64,000 bases of DNA from Artemia franciscana (taxonomy: Eukaryota; Arthropoda; Branchiopoda; Anostraca; Artemiidae). Location of the stretch: the NCBI RefSeq assembly GCF_032884065.1, contig NC_088879.1:16093489-16157488 (forward strand). Direction: 5' to 3'. Position 1 is the stretch's first letter; each line of letters opens with the position of its first letter. The translations under genes and the position numbers were made by a program. The notes beneath the pieces are model-generated. The model had not been told where the DNA came from, made no database searches, and saw only the letters and a program-made list of their open reading frames with translations. This document shows positions 22,762-34,609 of the stretch, one piece after another.

Positions 22762-22986
22762 ATGCAAAATAATTTTTGCATGACTTCCAGTTTAGATTCC
22801 GAGCGAGTTACTCTACGAAGCAAGCTTGCGCAGCTTACTCGAATTTCATGTACCATGTGCCAAATTAGTGTAGCGGATGTAGCATGTGCTAAAGTCTGGA
22901 TAATGCTTCCAAAAGAGCTGAAATGTAGGAGCTCCCTCGGATCTTTCCAAAATAATTTAAATAAATATTTAGTTAAAGGTCAATAA
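22762..22986 (+). pseudogene. LINE polyprotein C terminus (first relic)
   Basis: Ends KVWIMLPKELKCRSSLGSFQ then NNLNKYLV, the usual last segment of Jockey/CR1-like LINE ORF2 proteins (W-x-x-LP ... F-x-x-x-L-x-x-YL). It follows the RT start by about 100 bases, so the RT palm has been deleted here. Confidence 0.65.
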
Positions 22987-23054
22987 GTGAAAGATAAAAA
23001 AAGGAAAGATAAATTAAATTAGATGAAGTTTAGATTTTTTTTTAGTATATTCAG

Positions 23055-23762
23055 GTGAGGTGGTTGTACGTCCGGGGAGGGAGGGAGGTCTTGAATGTTT
23101 ATAAGTCACATTTTCTTGTCTTTTCTCGAATTGGTATAGCTTTCCCTCAGCTTACAAACCGTCAGGTGTCACAAGGCTCCTTGTGTAGACCAGATAATCG
23201 GGTGATCCGGTTTCTTGGTATCCAGCTTGATGAGAATATGTCATTCAGAAACCATGTACCCATGATTAGGGTTAAGGTCTCACGGAGTTTGGGTATCATT
23301 CGAAAACTTAGAAACACATTTCCTGGATCTATTCTGAAACTTCTTTTTTTCTTTCTTGTCCAGTGATATGTTTCATATTGTCCCATCGTATGGATGTCTA
23401 CTTTTCCGTCTACCCTGCTGTCACTTTCTGTTATGTATAATAAAGCACGGCGTCTGGTTATGGACACCAACCGTTTTTCACCAACACCGCTCTTAATTTT
23501 ACGGTCTATTTACATTATTTCTTGTGCTTCTTTTGTCTTTCATCAGCTTCACGGTAATCTTCCGAAATCTCTTCGGAAAACTCCTATGTTTATTTCTGAT
23601 TCAGCTCCATATAGCTTTCGTTTTGTAAATAATATCTACATTCCGCCTACCCCTACTTTTCGATCAGATTTCAATCCCCTCATTGCTTGTCAAAAAGTCT
23701 GGAATTCACTACCTTCTTCAGTACAGAGATGCCACCCATTTCGATTCTTAAGGGTCATTTAA
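23055..23762 (+). pseudogene. Second LINE relic, RT thumb to C terminus, one stop
   Basis: A single frame interrupted only by TGA at 23364-23366. It reads VYKSHFLVFSRIG, VIRFLGIQLDENMSFRNHV, KVSRSLGIIRKLRNTFPGS, (stop) YVSYCPIVW, YNKARRLVM and VWNSLPSSVQRC. These are the post-YADD region and C-terminal domain of Jockey/CR1-type LINEs. It lies directly after a separate copy of the same end segment, so two related insertions or a rearranged one are stacked. Confidence 0.72.
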
Positions 23763-24229
23763 TAAAGAATCAAATAGAATAACTTTTTTTCCTCTGAGGA
23801 GTTGATGTCCTCTGAGTTCTGTTCATAGTGTATGGTTCTTTTCTCTGCGCTTTGACTCCCAGGCCTCAGGTATGTTCTCTATGTTCAGGTATGTTCTATT
23901 GTTCTCTCTTTTTTTGTAGTTGTTGCTTATATTGTATACCACTTATATATATTGCTTTTACTGTAGTTGTTATTTGTATTTTTTTTGTACCCCCCATGTA
24001 TCCCTGGCCATGGAGCTTTTCGATTCTGTATTTACTTGAGGGCTCAATGGAAGCAGAGGATGTTTTTTCATTAAAATGCACCCTCCTAGGCATCTACTCC
24101 CTCCATAGTTTACGCAACAGCTCTTTCCATAAGAACCTTGCATCTTAACAATGGGCAGCATGCAGATCTTAAAGCTCTTGCCCCAGCAGCCGAAAGGAGG
24201 GTCATCAAACTTGGAGGCATGCCTTTATA
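23763..24229 (+). other. Probable LINE 3' UTR
   Basis: Follows the C terminus; contains a T-rich stretch, TGTATTTACTTGAGGGCTCA and no credible gene. The frame at 23828-24148 is Cys/Phe-rich noise. Confidence 0.4.
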
Positions 24230-24640
24230 ACCCTTGGAATATTTTGAAAATAATGGCTGTCTCAAAATTTTGATCAGATGTATTTGGGGAAAATGGGGGA
24301 AATTTATTCGGGTGGAATTTTCAGCCGAGGGGATCTTTCAGGGGATTTTTGAGAGATTTTCAAGAGGAGAATTCTCTACTGGGAGAGAATTTCGAGGGAG
24401 ATTATACGGAGAATTTTCCGGAGGAATACTCGCAGACCCACCAAAGCAGTGTTTCTTAGATCTTTCCCAAGGTTTTACTTCTACTATAAATGGAAACCTG
24501 CTCTAAATGAGTACAGGAATGGTGTGCGAAAGCACAGGATGGTTGGCCCCCATCCTCAATTGCACTTCCTGGCTGAAGGGCCAAGAAACGGAGATCAGCA
24601 CCGCCAGTAGGAAATGTAAAGTTCAATAACGTATTTTTTA
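24230..24640. repeat. Dispersed repeat pieces (R-like, then a block shared with 48.2 kb)
   Basis: 24240-24290 (AATGGCTGTCTCAAAATTTT) matches family R on the minus strand, followed by GGGAATTTTC-type words. 24500-24630 contains GTGTGCGAAAGCACAGGAT and CACTTCCTGGCTGAAGGGCC, closely matched at 48250-48345. Confidence 0.55.
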
Positions 24641-24990
24641 CCTTTTTTTTTTACTTTTGCTAAATTACCCTCTGCATTAATGATGATGGTCGTGGACTTG
24701 CTTTTACAATCTACCCTCAACAAATTTCCTTAACATACCCAATATATTTCCTTATTTTTAGTAGTGAGCTCGTCTTCTGGCGATACACGATCGGATAATT
24801 TACATTAAATACACGTGGAATTGACTTATTGGCAGTTTTAATAAGTGCAACTATGGCCACGCCCACATAAACCTCCCCTCTCAATGTCAAAAATACCTCT
24901 ATGAAATGCATGGATGAAGGATGAACGAAAAAGATCCTCCAGAGCCCTTGATGGTGCATGAGGATGAAGGATAAAGATCCTCAAGAGACT
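24641..24990. other. Unassigned DNA with a short direct repeat
   Basis: GATGAAGGATGAACGAAAAAG / GATGAAGGATAAAG with AGATCCTC-AGAG follow each other at 24911-24985, an imperfect tandem repeat of about 49 bp. Confidence 0.4.
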
Positions 24991-25260
24991 TTAATGGCGC
25001 ATATGATGCCGAAACAATGTTTCTGTTGCTGAGTCTTCCTGACAGGTAATACACCTTTGGCCTATGATTCCAATGGCCTTATGTTCTTTAAAAAGATTCG
25101 AGTTCAAAGAATCGTACACGTCTATGAGTTTATCTTTGATTTCTAAGGCCACCTTGCCGCTCTGCAAGAGCCAATTTACCAAATTCTCGAACCGCAAACT
25201 AGCATTGTCAGTCGAAGCTATCTTCAGCGAATGGTGCCTATGACGTTTACAGTATCTCAA
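24991..25260 (-). CDS. Open frame, unknown protein (possible exon)
   Basis: Minus-strand frame of about 89 codons ending in TAA. The peptide includes ENLVNWLLQSGKVALEIKDK and LIDVYDSLNSNLFKEHKAIG, with a normal mix of charged and hydrophobic residues and a helix-like pattern. A CTTGAG acceptor-like AG precedes it. I do not recognise the family. It lies close to repeat DNA and may be a transposon fragment. Confidence 0.28.
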   Translation of the reverse strand: MRYCKRHRHHSLKIASTDNASLRFENLVNWLLQSGKVALEIKDKLIDVYDSLNSNLFKEHKAIGIIGQRCITCQEDSATETLFRHHMRH

Positions 25261-25454
25261 GTGATTTTCTGTTTAAATTTGGTATAGAATCTTAAGATAC
25301 AGATTGGAGGAGGAAATCATTCTTCTCTTTAACACTTTTACATATATAATGCGAAAATAGATATCAAAATAAAGAAGTACTACGGGCTAAATCATTTCCA
25401 CACTAACCAGAAGCACATCTCACAAAAAGTCAAAAAATTTAGTCCTAAAAATTC

Positions 25455-25920
25455 ACTGTTTTATTCCCCCTCCCACGTAACTCAATCCCTCCGACCCCCA
25501 CCCACCAGAAAAAATCCCTTTGAAAATGCATGAATTCCCACACACCAGAAGAAAACTGAGCATCGAAGGGGGCTTAGTTGCCTTCCAATTTTTTCAGTCA
25601 CTTAAAAAGGCACTAGAACTTTTATTTTGCATTCAAATTAGCCATCTCGCAATATTCTAGGGCCACTGGGCTTACGCAATCCCCAATGGGGGAAAACATA
25701 AACACTCATCCGTGATCTTTCTTCTGGAACAAAATACAAATTTAAATAATTTTTGCAGATATGAGCTTGAAACCTCCACAGTAGGGATCTCTGTTCCGCT
25801 GAGCCTCATGGTGTGATTTTCATTAATATTCTATGAGTTTTAGGGGGTGTTTTGCCCTTTTTCTAAAATAAGGCAAATTTTTCTCAGGCTCGTAACTTTT
25901 GATGAGTAGGACTAAACTTA
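25455..25920 (-). repeat. Family R copy, minus orientation, partial
   Basis: Shares with 42.7, 46.3 and 63 kb the blocks (here as reverse complement) CATCCGTGATCTTTCTTCTG, TTTTTGCAGATATGAGCTTG and AGGCTCGTAACTTTTGATG. Confidence 0.7.
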
Positions 25921-27713
25921 GTGTCTTATCTGACTCAGAGAGGAAGGAAGTTGCTACAAATGCAATGAAAGTAACGTCATTAGAATCTCAAGCTTCAAGA
26001 GTCTATGGTGTTTTATTTTTATTATCCTTTTTTTTTCTTGTGAATAAATTCAATTTAGTTCAAATTCAAGATAAATGTTAACTCTCCATGTCGGTTAAGC
26101 TTAGTAGACGGACATTTTTAAGAAACTTAATCAGATTAAAAGATTTCAAACAAATTCCTTAATAGCGATATGACGGTCTTCTTCACTCAGTTCAGCTATC
26201 TACCAATTTTGGAGAGGGGAAGGGGGTTTAATTCCTTGTTCAGAGTAGCGGAGCTTTAGGCTGATGGAAGAGTAGCAATGCTTTTGTTGGTAGAAAGAGT
26301 GGTACTTATGTATTATGTCGCCAACGCTGAATTTTACGCTGTGTAAAACTCGAGAACAAACCGGTTTTATCGGTTTGTATTATCAGCGTTCATCAGGCCA
26401 TTACGACCTCTTGAACAATTGGGATCAGTTTCCTTGATTTTAATTGCTCTATGCGCCATGTATACCTCCTTTTTCATGTGGTGATTTTCCGGTTTAGGCG
26501 GTAACTGCTCGAACCTGTCTACACAGACATTAATATTATTAAAAAAAATATACCTAATTGATTTTTTCTTAGTTTATGAAGAAACACTAGTGTATTCCGT
26601 TATTTGGAGGTAAGGATATACCTTTTATAAATAGACTTGTGAACCTTGGATCTTTGAGCCCTTGTGCTTATTCATTAATAGAGGGTCGATTTTCTCCTGA
26701 ACGAAAAATAATTCTTACGCTACACTTCATCTGATTTGATGGTATTAAATGATATCAAACTTCATATGATCCACAGAGTCCTCCGATTCATTCAAAGTTT
26801 TATTGACGCCGTAATAAAAAATAATAAAAAACAATCGGGAAAGAAATAAAAGGATCAGGAGACATCTATCAGCTCATTTTAACGTTAAGTTTGACATTTG
26901 GATTATTGACAAAGTTTAGCTCCTTTTTCATAGAAAAAAGAAACCAGAAGAGGAAGTGTCTGGACCCATTCCTTCTACATAAAATCTGATTTTTATAATT
27001 TTTGTGTTTCTATCCTCTTTTACATAGTTTCGAAGGACTCCAGTAAATATGTGCCTCTATCAAAATTTATTCCAACGTGATTTTATTTTTATTTTCTTTG
27101 GACTCAATTATCCTTATGTGCCATTTTTGTGTCTATCATTGAAAAAGTTTGCAATTATCAATTATAGAACACAAAAATGATTGGACCTTTCTTAATGACT
27201 GATTACAAAAATGATACTTTGTCTGATGACAGAAAAAGGATGATGAATTTGAAAAGTATTAATTCATGAAAAATCAGTTTAATAAAATATAGTCTAGCCC
27301 CACTACCTCCAATGATTTATCGTGAAAGTGATTACCACACTAAGATCTGTCTTACTAACCTGGTTTTCATCAATATATATCTACATTGCGACCAAAGGTC
27401 TTTTTCCTCCTTAGCAAAGTCTACGAAAAACGGTGCATCATAAAAGACCCTTTTTGTTGGGGTTGTCAACAGTTGATTAGGTTAGTCTTTGCTAAGCAAT
27501 ATGAACATTGATATAAACTCTACTTCAGAACTGATGGATTACTCCTTGGATTTGCTACCTCACGGCAATCGGATTCTAGATAAAGATGTACCTTATTAAT
27601 GCATATACGATATTTGTTCATTGTCGATATCGACTATTGTTTTGTTTTCTCCGGTGTTGAATTAGTAATGTATACATTTACCAAAATAAACGTGACTATG
27701 AACACCTGCCCCT
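25921..27713. other. No gene seen; AT-rich DNA
   Basis: A weak hairpin ACAAACCG/CGGTTTGT sits near 26355-26378. No coding or repeat signal otherwise. Confidence 0.4.
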
Positions 27714-27752
27714 TTCAGCCACAGTCGCCATAAATTGGCGACTGTGGCTGAA
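27714..27752. repeat. 17-bp perfect hairpin with 5-base loop
   Basis: TTCAGCCACAGTCGCCA (27714-27730), loop TAAAT, then its exact reverse complement (27736-27752). A very stable stem in otherwise AT-rich DNA. Confidence 0.9.
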
Positions 27753-28099
27753 CAGACCCTATGTCCTAGTTACCAAAACAGATAGCCAAAAGAGACTGGA
27801 AAAGTGGATTGGCTTCTGTATTTATCTTTCTTCTCTTTAGTCTGTGATAAAAGTTCCATTTGATTGTCTGTGTGCTAGTTTTATATCCCCAAAAGCTCAA
27901 GTTTATCTTAATGTATATTACAGCCAGATATTTTCTTGCCTGGAAAAAGCTGCTGATTGTCCATTTTTCCATTTGTTTGCAGCGGTTTGTTTCAGTTTGA
28001 GTAGTTTGCAGAATGTTTGACTATATCTTGTTCCCATTCATCCTGTTTAACATTACGCAAAGAATGAGGTTGGAAATTAAACACTATCTTCTTTAAGTA

Positions 28100-28381
28100 A
28101 TGTATGCTGGTGCTGAACTTCCCAAGACTTCTAATCAGTGGGAACAAGTGATTAATTTTGGGAGATCTGATTCAGCTTCTATTGTCAATCGAATCTGGAA
28201 TGATTCTTGGAATAAATGCTACAACCACATTTTCAATCTTATGGATGATGTTGTTTACCCTCTGTTTGCTAACCGTTGTTCTTACATACGAACTTTGAGC
28301 ATGTCCCAACGCCTCATGCCTCTTGTTTTTGTTGATTGTCACGTTCGTTCTTCAAATGATTCACTGATTTTTGAACTATGA
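28100..28381 (+). CDS. Open frame, unknown (possibly retroelement-derived)
   Basis: 93 codons from ATG to TGA, including ELPKTSNQWEQVINFGRSDS and IWNDSWNKCYNHIFNLM. Good residue mix, no low complexity. No family recognised; no promoter or splice evidence. It could be an orphan exon or a transposon scrap. Confidence 0.22.
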   Translation: MYAGAELPKTSNQWEQVINFGRSDSASIVNRIWNDSWNKCYNHIFNLMDDVVYPLFANRCSYIRTLSMSQRLMPLVFVDCHVRSSNDSLIFEL

Positions 28382-28617
28382 ATTTAAAATCAAAATCGTG
28401 TGTTTTTCACCTTTATAATGATTCAAGGTTTTGCTTTGTCATATACAGTTACTATCCCAAATGTGTTTGCGTAGATCTTTGGGGCCAGATTCTATTTCTA
28501 AAGGAATGACTCTTGGGTTCTGACAAACTGTGCAATATAGATATTTTCGAAGACCAAACTGCCTTTCAATGACACAAAAAATAAAAGATCAGTAGGGATA
28601 AATCCTTTTACTAGACA

Positions 28618-28711
28618 GTGAAAACAGTTAAAAATCTCTGGATGTTTCGATCACATCCACAGTGATTCTGTGTGTCTGATCGAAATATCCAGAGACTTTA
28701 AACTATTTTCA
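28618..28711. repeat. Imperfect inverted repeat of about 36 bp
   Basis: GTGAAAACAGTTAAAAATCT... (28618-28653) pairs with ...AGACTTTAAACTATTTTCAC (28676-28711) with a few mismatches, around a loop of about 22 bases. Confidence 0.7.
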
Positions 28712-31700
28712 CTCTCTAATAGATGAATATATCCATATGGAGCTTTAATTTGTTCGACTAAAGATAATGTTGGCCTATCACAGCAGCTTGCTCTTTGAGC
28801 AAAGTTTCTGATTATGTCCTGCCTCCTGAAACTCTTCCAAAAGTAGATTATGTCTCGAACCAACTTAGGTTGAAACCATCTATATGATGTCAACATGTTC
28901 CTAGGAAATCTTACTTCTTTGTTATTCAAACCCAAAGTAATGGATCCAATGGACATTTATTGGTTGTTAGATATCTTGTGACCATGTGTATTTATTTGAA
29001 GATGTGTATTTATTGTGTTTCTCTTTTCTTTTTTTTTGTCCTTTTTCTTGTCCCTCTTCTATCCTACTTTCTTTTTCTTTGTTCTTTTTCTGTTAAATCT
29101 AGCTTTCTATTTGGTCGGTCATAGTGCCCTCCCTTCTTTCTAAGTTATATTTAACTTATAACTCCTTCCAAGGCTATATTTTTTCTTTTTTTTGGGGGGG
29201 GGGAGGGTTAATTTAGATCTTTTCTTTGAAAAAAACATTTTCCTGGAAAACTTAATTCATTTCCGTTTCTTTTTAAGACATATATTTTACGAGTTAGTTG
29301 TAGAGATATTTATGTAAATTTTAATGCTTAAGAGCTAAAATATTGGGTTGCAATTTGAATTTTTGGATTAGTTAAACATTCAATCAAAATGTTCGACCAG
29401 TCGCAGTTTTTACAATTACTTTTCTATTTTTTTAATATGAGATTTGGGGCGGATTGGGAGTTTTTTTAATCTTAGGGATTAAACAGAAGCACAATTTTCG
29501 GTGTTCGATAGGGCTGAAGCTCTACCGGTGTCCACTCTCTGAACGTTCTAGAATATACACATAAAAAACTTATCTCACCATATAATTAAAAGAATTACTG
29601 TTTTTTCTTACTGATAGTTTATTTAAATCACTAAAACAGGGTCATTTAAAGGAAATAATTTTTTCGCTTTAGACAAAAAATGAAAACTATGAATATGTTT
29701 GTTTTCGTTTTATTTTTTAGTCGAAAAAAGACGTCACATGTCAATGCAATCAGGTTTATTCCATAAATGACTTTATTAACCGTTCGTTCACAGTGGTTCC
29801 ATTGTATTTCAAAGGTCAGCAACGAAGAAAAACATTTTTCTGATTTAAATCTACACAGCCATTTTTGTGTTATAAAATTTGTTTTAATAATAATATCCCA
29901 ATAATACAGCCTAATATCCCTGCATATTTTAAGCCAATTTGAGAGAATCAATGTTTAGCCCCAGTTTTGGGTTTTCTGAATAGACACAGGCATTTGTTAG
30001 AAAGTTTTTTTTAAGACTTGTTTTCACCGATACACATGCCGGATACGTTACGAGCCGATCACATACACTATTTGGGCCTATTTTGTTCTTCATGGACTAA
30101 TCCAATCGATTTTCTTTAATGTTTTCTCGTCTTCATTGAGGTTACTTTGTCCCTGTCTACCTTGCTTACAAATACACATTTTTTTATATTCTTGCATAAC
30201 GGATTGATGAAACCATTTTTTTCACGTTTTTCGTTTCATTCGATGAATTAAAGGGTTCGGTCTATGTCTTTTAATTTTGGGCTAACCAGAGAAACCAAAA
30301 CTTGTTGACCCCATATTACATACCATAAGTACCGCACATCGATACAGACAAAGTTTGTATTCATTGAGGTTTACCTGGCCCCGGGTTCTTCATTGTAAGT
30401 TTCTACCCTATTAGGGACAAAAGAAAAAACCCCAAAAAATTGTCTCAAAGAAAAATAAAGAGCCTATTCAAAGTCTAATACGTGCAGATATAAGACAATA
30501 TAACAAGTCAACGTTAAAGCGAGTAACTTAGAACTGCCAGTTAACTGTGAATGTATTCCAAGTCCCGTGGGGATTTTCATAGCGTAAGAGAGTTCTGGGG
30601 ATCGGAAACAAGTACTTGTACACTATTCCGTCCCTAATGCTAGATTTAAAGTCTTCCCACTAGCACTGCCTGATACCTTCCCCTCCAGCTTCCACGCTGT
30701 TCCCAAGATATTATGGATACATTATCTTGATACCTGGATTCACATGGTGTATTTTATTCTTTACCTCTGATCTGCCTTCCATCAACAGTCCCTTAAAGTT
30801 TCAAATTGATTTGCCAAGCGTTTACTAAGATATCGCAGATACTGTATTTGAAAAACCCAGACGTATTGTTGTGTGATTTAATCAGTTTGGGTTTTTTTTT
30901 CCGAATATGAGTTTGGGAAATCCTGGGAAGTTTTTTCAAGCAAGTGATTCGCAGGAGTTCTAAGTTGATCAAACAACCAAAACCCAACAAGCTTGTCTTT
31001 CCTACAAAAGGAATCTGTGAGCAATGGGTAATTATTTATGTAGTTTGGAAAATTGTTCTTGGAGCTGTTGAGTCAAGTTGACCCAGGAGGCGTACATACA
31101 AAAACTTTTGGTTTTTTAATGAAATGACTATCTCAAAATTTCGGTTTGATACCTTAGGAGCTAGGGCAACCAGGGGGTAATAAAGGAAGCAGAAGATGAC
31201 GTTTTAATCTCCAGTCCTCTTTGGTCACTATCAAGATCACTAGAACTCTTAGTTTCCGATCCAATGAGCCACCTGCAAAGTTTCAACAACTACATCTTCA
31301 ATACATTTCAGTCGCAAAAAACATACAAGGGAGGCACATGGTCGTTTACTAAGGTGACGGCAGTGCGATTCCTCCGAAAAGACGATAGGAACGGATGAAA
31401 CGGGGTTACCAGGGTAAAAGGGTAGCAGTCTCGGTTTTAATACATTGCTCAGCACTGTGTGTTGCACCTAGTGGTATCAAAAAGGTTTGTGCTGCAATTT
31501 AGTTCAGAGGCTACCCTTTTTTTCGTCAAACTTGTCGAAACTAAATTTTTCGACAAACCAATAAAAGAGAATTCATGTTTTCTATTCATTTTACTTCTGG
31601 TTGTAAGGTAATCTAATATCTTGGAAGAAAAGAACCATCAAAATGATAAAACTGAGACAAATTTGAGATCTTGATTTTCTTTAGCTTTAAAATTTTGCTG

Positions 31701-32066
31701 AAAGTACGCCCGAGTTTAGTGTTATTTTAATATGTTACAATGTCTGGAATTTTCTTCAGTTTCTACTCAGTTTAATCACAGGGAAAATATTACCACCCGA
31801 TTTCTGTCAGCTTTTAAAAGCTTGAATTTAAACCTCTCCAAAGATGCTTTGTATTCCTTGTAGATGGTGATTTCTAAGTGGAGAAAAGTTAAAGAGAGCA
31901 AATAGAGTCATTGGAACAAAATTCTAATCCATTTTCTATTTTGGAAATAAAATCTAAGTTTGTCTGTGTACTTTTGCTTACTACTGGTATATTCTTACAT
32001 ATATTTAATTCAAAGGTAGTATGACTGAAAATGTCAAAGCCTTTCTTTTATAATGAATGATCCACC
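28712..32066. other. No gene seen; long AT-rich intergenic or intronic stretch
   Basis: Poly-G near 29192-29203. A possible member of the TTTCAAC...ACCTGGAT repeat at about 30660-30770 (see 51890). A short R-like scrap near 31120-31150. Frames here look like chance. Confidence 0.45.
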
Positions 32067-33290
32067 TTAGACCTTAGATCCTCCTGTGCCTCCAGAGGCG
32101 CCCAGGGCATCAACGAGAAGCCACCAGTCATCCCTCATGTGCGCCGCAGCAAGGACATCTTCCCACGCCGGTTGAAGGGAAGCATTTATGTTTCGCAGGT
32201 CTGTCTGATAGGTGCGCCGCAGTGTATTGCGCGGCCTGCCTCTTCTTCTTCTTCCTTCTAGTTGCCTCTGGAACGTCGCTTTCTGGATCCGGGAATCGTC
32301 CATACGAAGCACATGCCCCAAGTATTTCCACCGACGTGTCCTAATGACATCTGTCACTATGGGTTGTCCGGTCATCCGTCTCACCTTCTCATTAGAGATT
32401 TTTTGTGACCAATGGATGTTTAGTATTCTCCGGAGACATGTATTCTCGAAAGCTAGAATTCGCCTTTCTTGCGTGTTATTCAGATGCCAGGTTTCAGAAG
32501 CATATAACAGGACGGGGATGACGTTGCTATTGAATAGACGAAGCTTGAGTTGGAGGGAGAAATTCTGCGACCTCCATATCGGTTTCAGTCTGTTGAATGT
32601 GCCGGAGGCCTGCCCAATGCGGCATGATGTATCTTTTTCAGTTGATCCCGTATTTAACACTGTGCTCCCGAGATATTTAAATTCTAGAACATGCTCAATG
32701 TCCTGAGCGTTGATTCTTAGTCCCATAAGTCGGCCTCTGTCACGTACATCTTCTAGAAATTCTTGTAGTCTTTGTTTACAGGACTCAATAAGCGTAATAT
32801 CGTCGGCAAAGTCCACATCATTAATTTGGTGTTCTACGTTTAATTGTATGCTTCTGGTGCCAGTGTTACGGAGCAGATGGTCAATGGCTAGCGCAAATAG
32901 GAAAGGTGACAAGACACAGCCTTGTTTAACACCGGAAAGGACACGAAAGTATCTTGTCCTTCCTTCTGTTGTTTTAACACAACATTCAGATTCTTCGTAT
33001 AGAGCCATTATGAAGGCTATTAACTTCTCATAGATCCCATAAAAGGTTAGTAGTTTCCATAGAGTCTCCCGATGCAGCGAGTCAAAGGCCTTTTCAAAGT
33101 CTATAAATGCCATGTACAATTTGTTTTGCCATTCTCGGCTATCATCAATTAACACCCTTAGTGTGAAGATCAAATCGGTACATGAACGTCCTGGTCTAAA
33201 ACCATGTTGCTCTTCTCTCAAGTACTTGTCAAGTGGACTCTGTATTCTGTGAAGGATTATTAGTGAAAGAAGTTTGCCAGGTGAGACCAT
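32067..33290 (-). pseudogene. LINE reverse transcriptase with C-terminal region, long open frame
   Basis: 407 open codons. RT motifs: LREEQHGFRPGRSC (24-37), motif A FIDFEKAFDS (62-71), motif B SGVKQGCVLSPF (119-130), catalytic FADD (161-164, Phe replacing the usual Tyr). Then YLGSTVLNTG, LYASETWHLN and RRWKYLGHVLRMD, the C-terminal pattern seen in RTE-like elements with the DUF6451-type segment. Upstream the frame is broken: NWRGISLSS is followed by a stop and the RT resumes one base off. It is much better preserved than other relics, so the insertion is relatively young. Confidence 0.85.
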
Positions 33291-33445
33291 GATTTTTACG
33301 ATGAGAGACTAATACCTCTCCAATTCCCAGGTATTGTCTTATCGCCTTTTTTGAATAGTTTTATGAGTGTGCTGCGCCTCCAATCTGTTGGTACTTTTTG
33401 TGTCATCCAAATTTTTCAGAACAAGGACAGCCATATAGATATGCA

Positions 33446-33706
33446 TTAACTGATTGATGCCTTTATCATCTCCACCGTGATACGGTCTTCACCTGGCGCC
33501 TTGCCGATTTTTAATTTCTTTGCGGCTGTTTGTAATTCGTCAAGAGTCGGGGGTTCTGTATTGATGTCAAGCTTGAGGAAAGCTATAGAGGGTACATCTA
33601 GAAGTTCATCAGGCGGTGGTTTATTCAAAAGCTTTTCAAAATGGTTGGCCCATGTTTGTGTATTTGTACACTTGGTACATAATGATCCAAATGTAGAGGA
33701 AAACAA
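33446..33706 (-). pseudogene. LINE pre-RT segment
   Basis: Contains TWANHFEKLLNKPPPDELLD and LQTAAKKLKIGKAPGEDRIT, the linker that precedes RT in RTE-like LINEs. Separated from the RT by a broken region with KLFKKGDKTIPGNWRGI readable in another frame. Confidence 0.78.
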
Positions 33707-33710
33707 TTGA

Positions 33711-34609
33711 AATTGATCGAAAACACTGTGATTTGAGAATAAAAACTCTCTATGTCAGCAATAGATAGCATCTAAAACCTAAAATTGAACACCAAGTTAT
33801 CCACTAGTAAATGCTACGAAGAGCTAAAGCTTCCCGAAACTAAATGACAAAAAAAAAGAAATAATAAAACCAATGATCTTAAGTGTAGCACCTTTTTGTA
33901 AATTGTAATATTTTTTAAAGCAATTGAAAATGTTAAGCAACTGACCTCAGAATCTTTTGGTAAAAACTTTCCTATTTCTTTTATAACTCGGATTTGGCCA
34001 AATAAAAAGTTTTAGTTGTGACACATATGAAAGGAGAAAGTTTTGAAAAGGAAATTAAGTTGTCTGATCTTCTGAGGAAACTGAAGAAAGCTAACAAGTA
34101 AGTGGATCAAATGTGGAAGGTGATAAACAGAGCAACTGGCCCTAAGAATGATTCTAGAAAACTTTTGTCTTCACTTATGATTGAGTAATGCGACTTCATC
34201 AAAAGTTTAAGTTAAGTCAAACAGTTAAGTGCAGAAAGTTTTGAAATAAAATTACGTTCGACTTATCTGACATTTTTAAGCTATCTGCTGAATGAAACTA
34301 AGTAAAAGGTACATTACGTCAATACATCGAAAAATAACTGTTAAAAACTAATATAGGCTTCTTCTTATCTTTTGGATGCTAGAAATTTTTTTAGCTTATC
34401 TAACTTGTCTAGGCATTAACCTTACGGTAAAAATCTAGATAATGAGCCTTTTGCAATCCTGAGTTAGGTGAATAAATTCTCCGAAATAGATCCAGAGCCT
34501 GAATTGTGCCCAGGGAAGGTGTTTTAAAATATTAGCCCCTTTATTTACCAGAGGGTACTGACTTTGTCGAGCTTGGAAAAACTTGATGGTTCATGATAAG
34601 AAGCAACTC
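33711..34609. other. No gene seen
   Basis: AT-rich, no recognisable repeat or frame. Confidence 0.4.

Larger units (their letters stand above)
32067..33706 (-). mobile_element. 5'-truncated LINE, second RTE-like element
   Basis: Minus strand: pre-RT segment (33706-33446), a frameshift/stop region (33445-33291), then 407 codons of RT and C-terminal region to the stop at 32067. Endonuclease missing. Different in sequence from the LINE at 3-4.8 kb, though with the same domain layout. Confidence 0.85.

Noticed and set aside
23828..24148. 106-codon Cys/Phe-rich frame
   Set aside because: Lies in a LINE 3' region and has no protein-like pattern.
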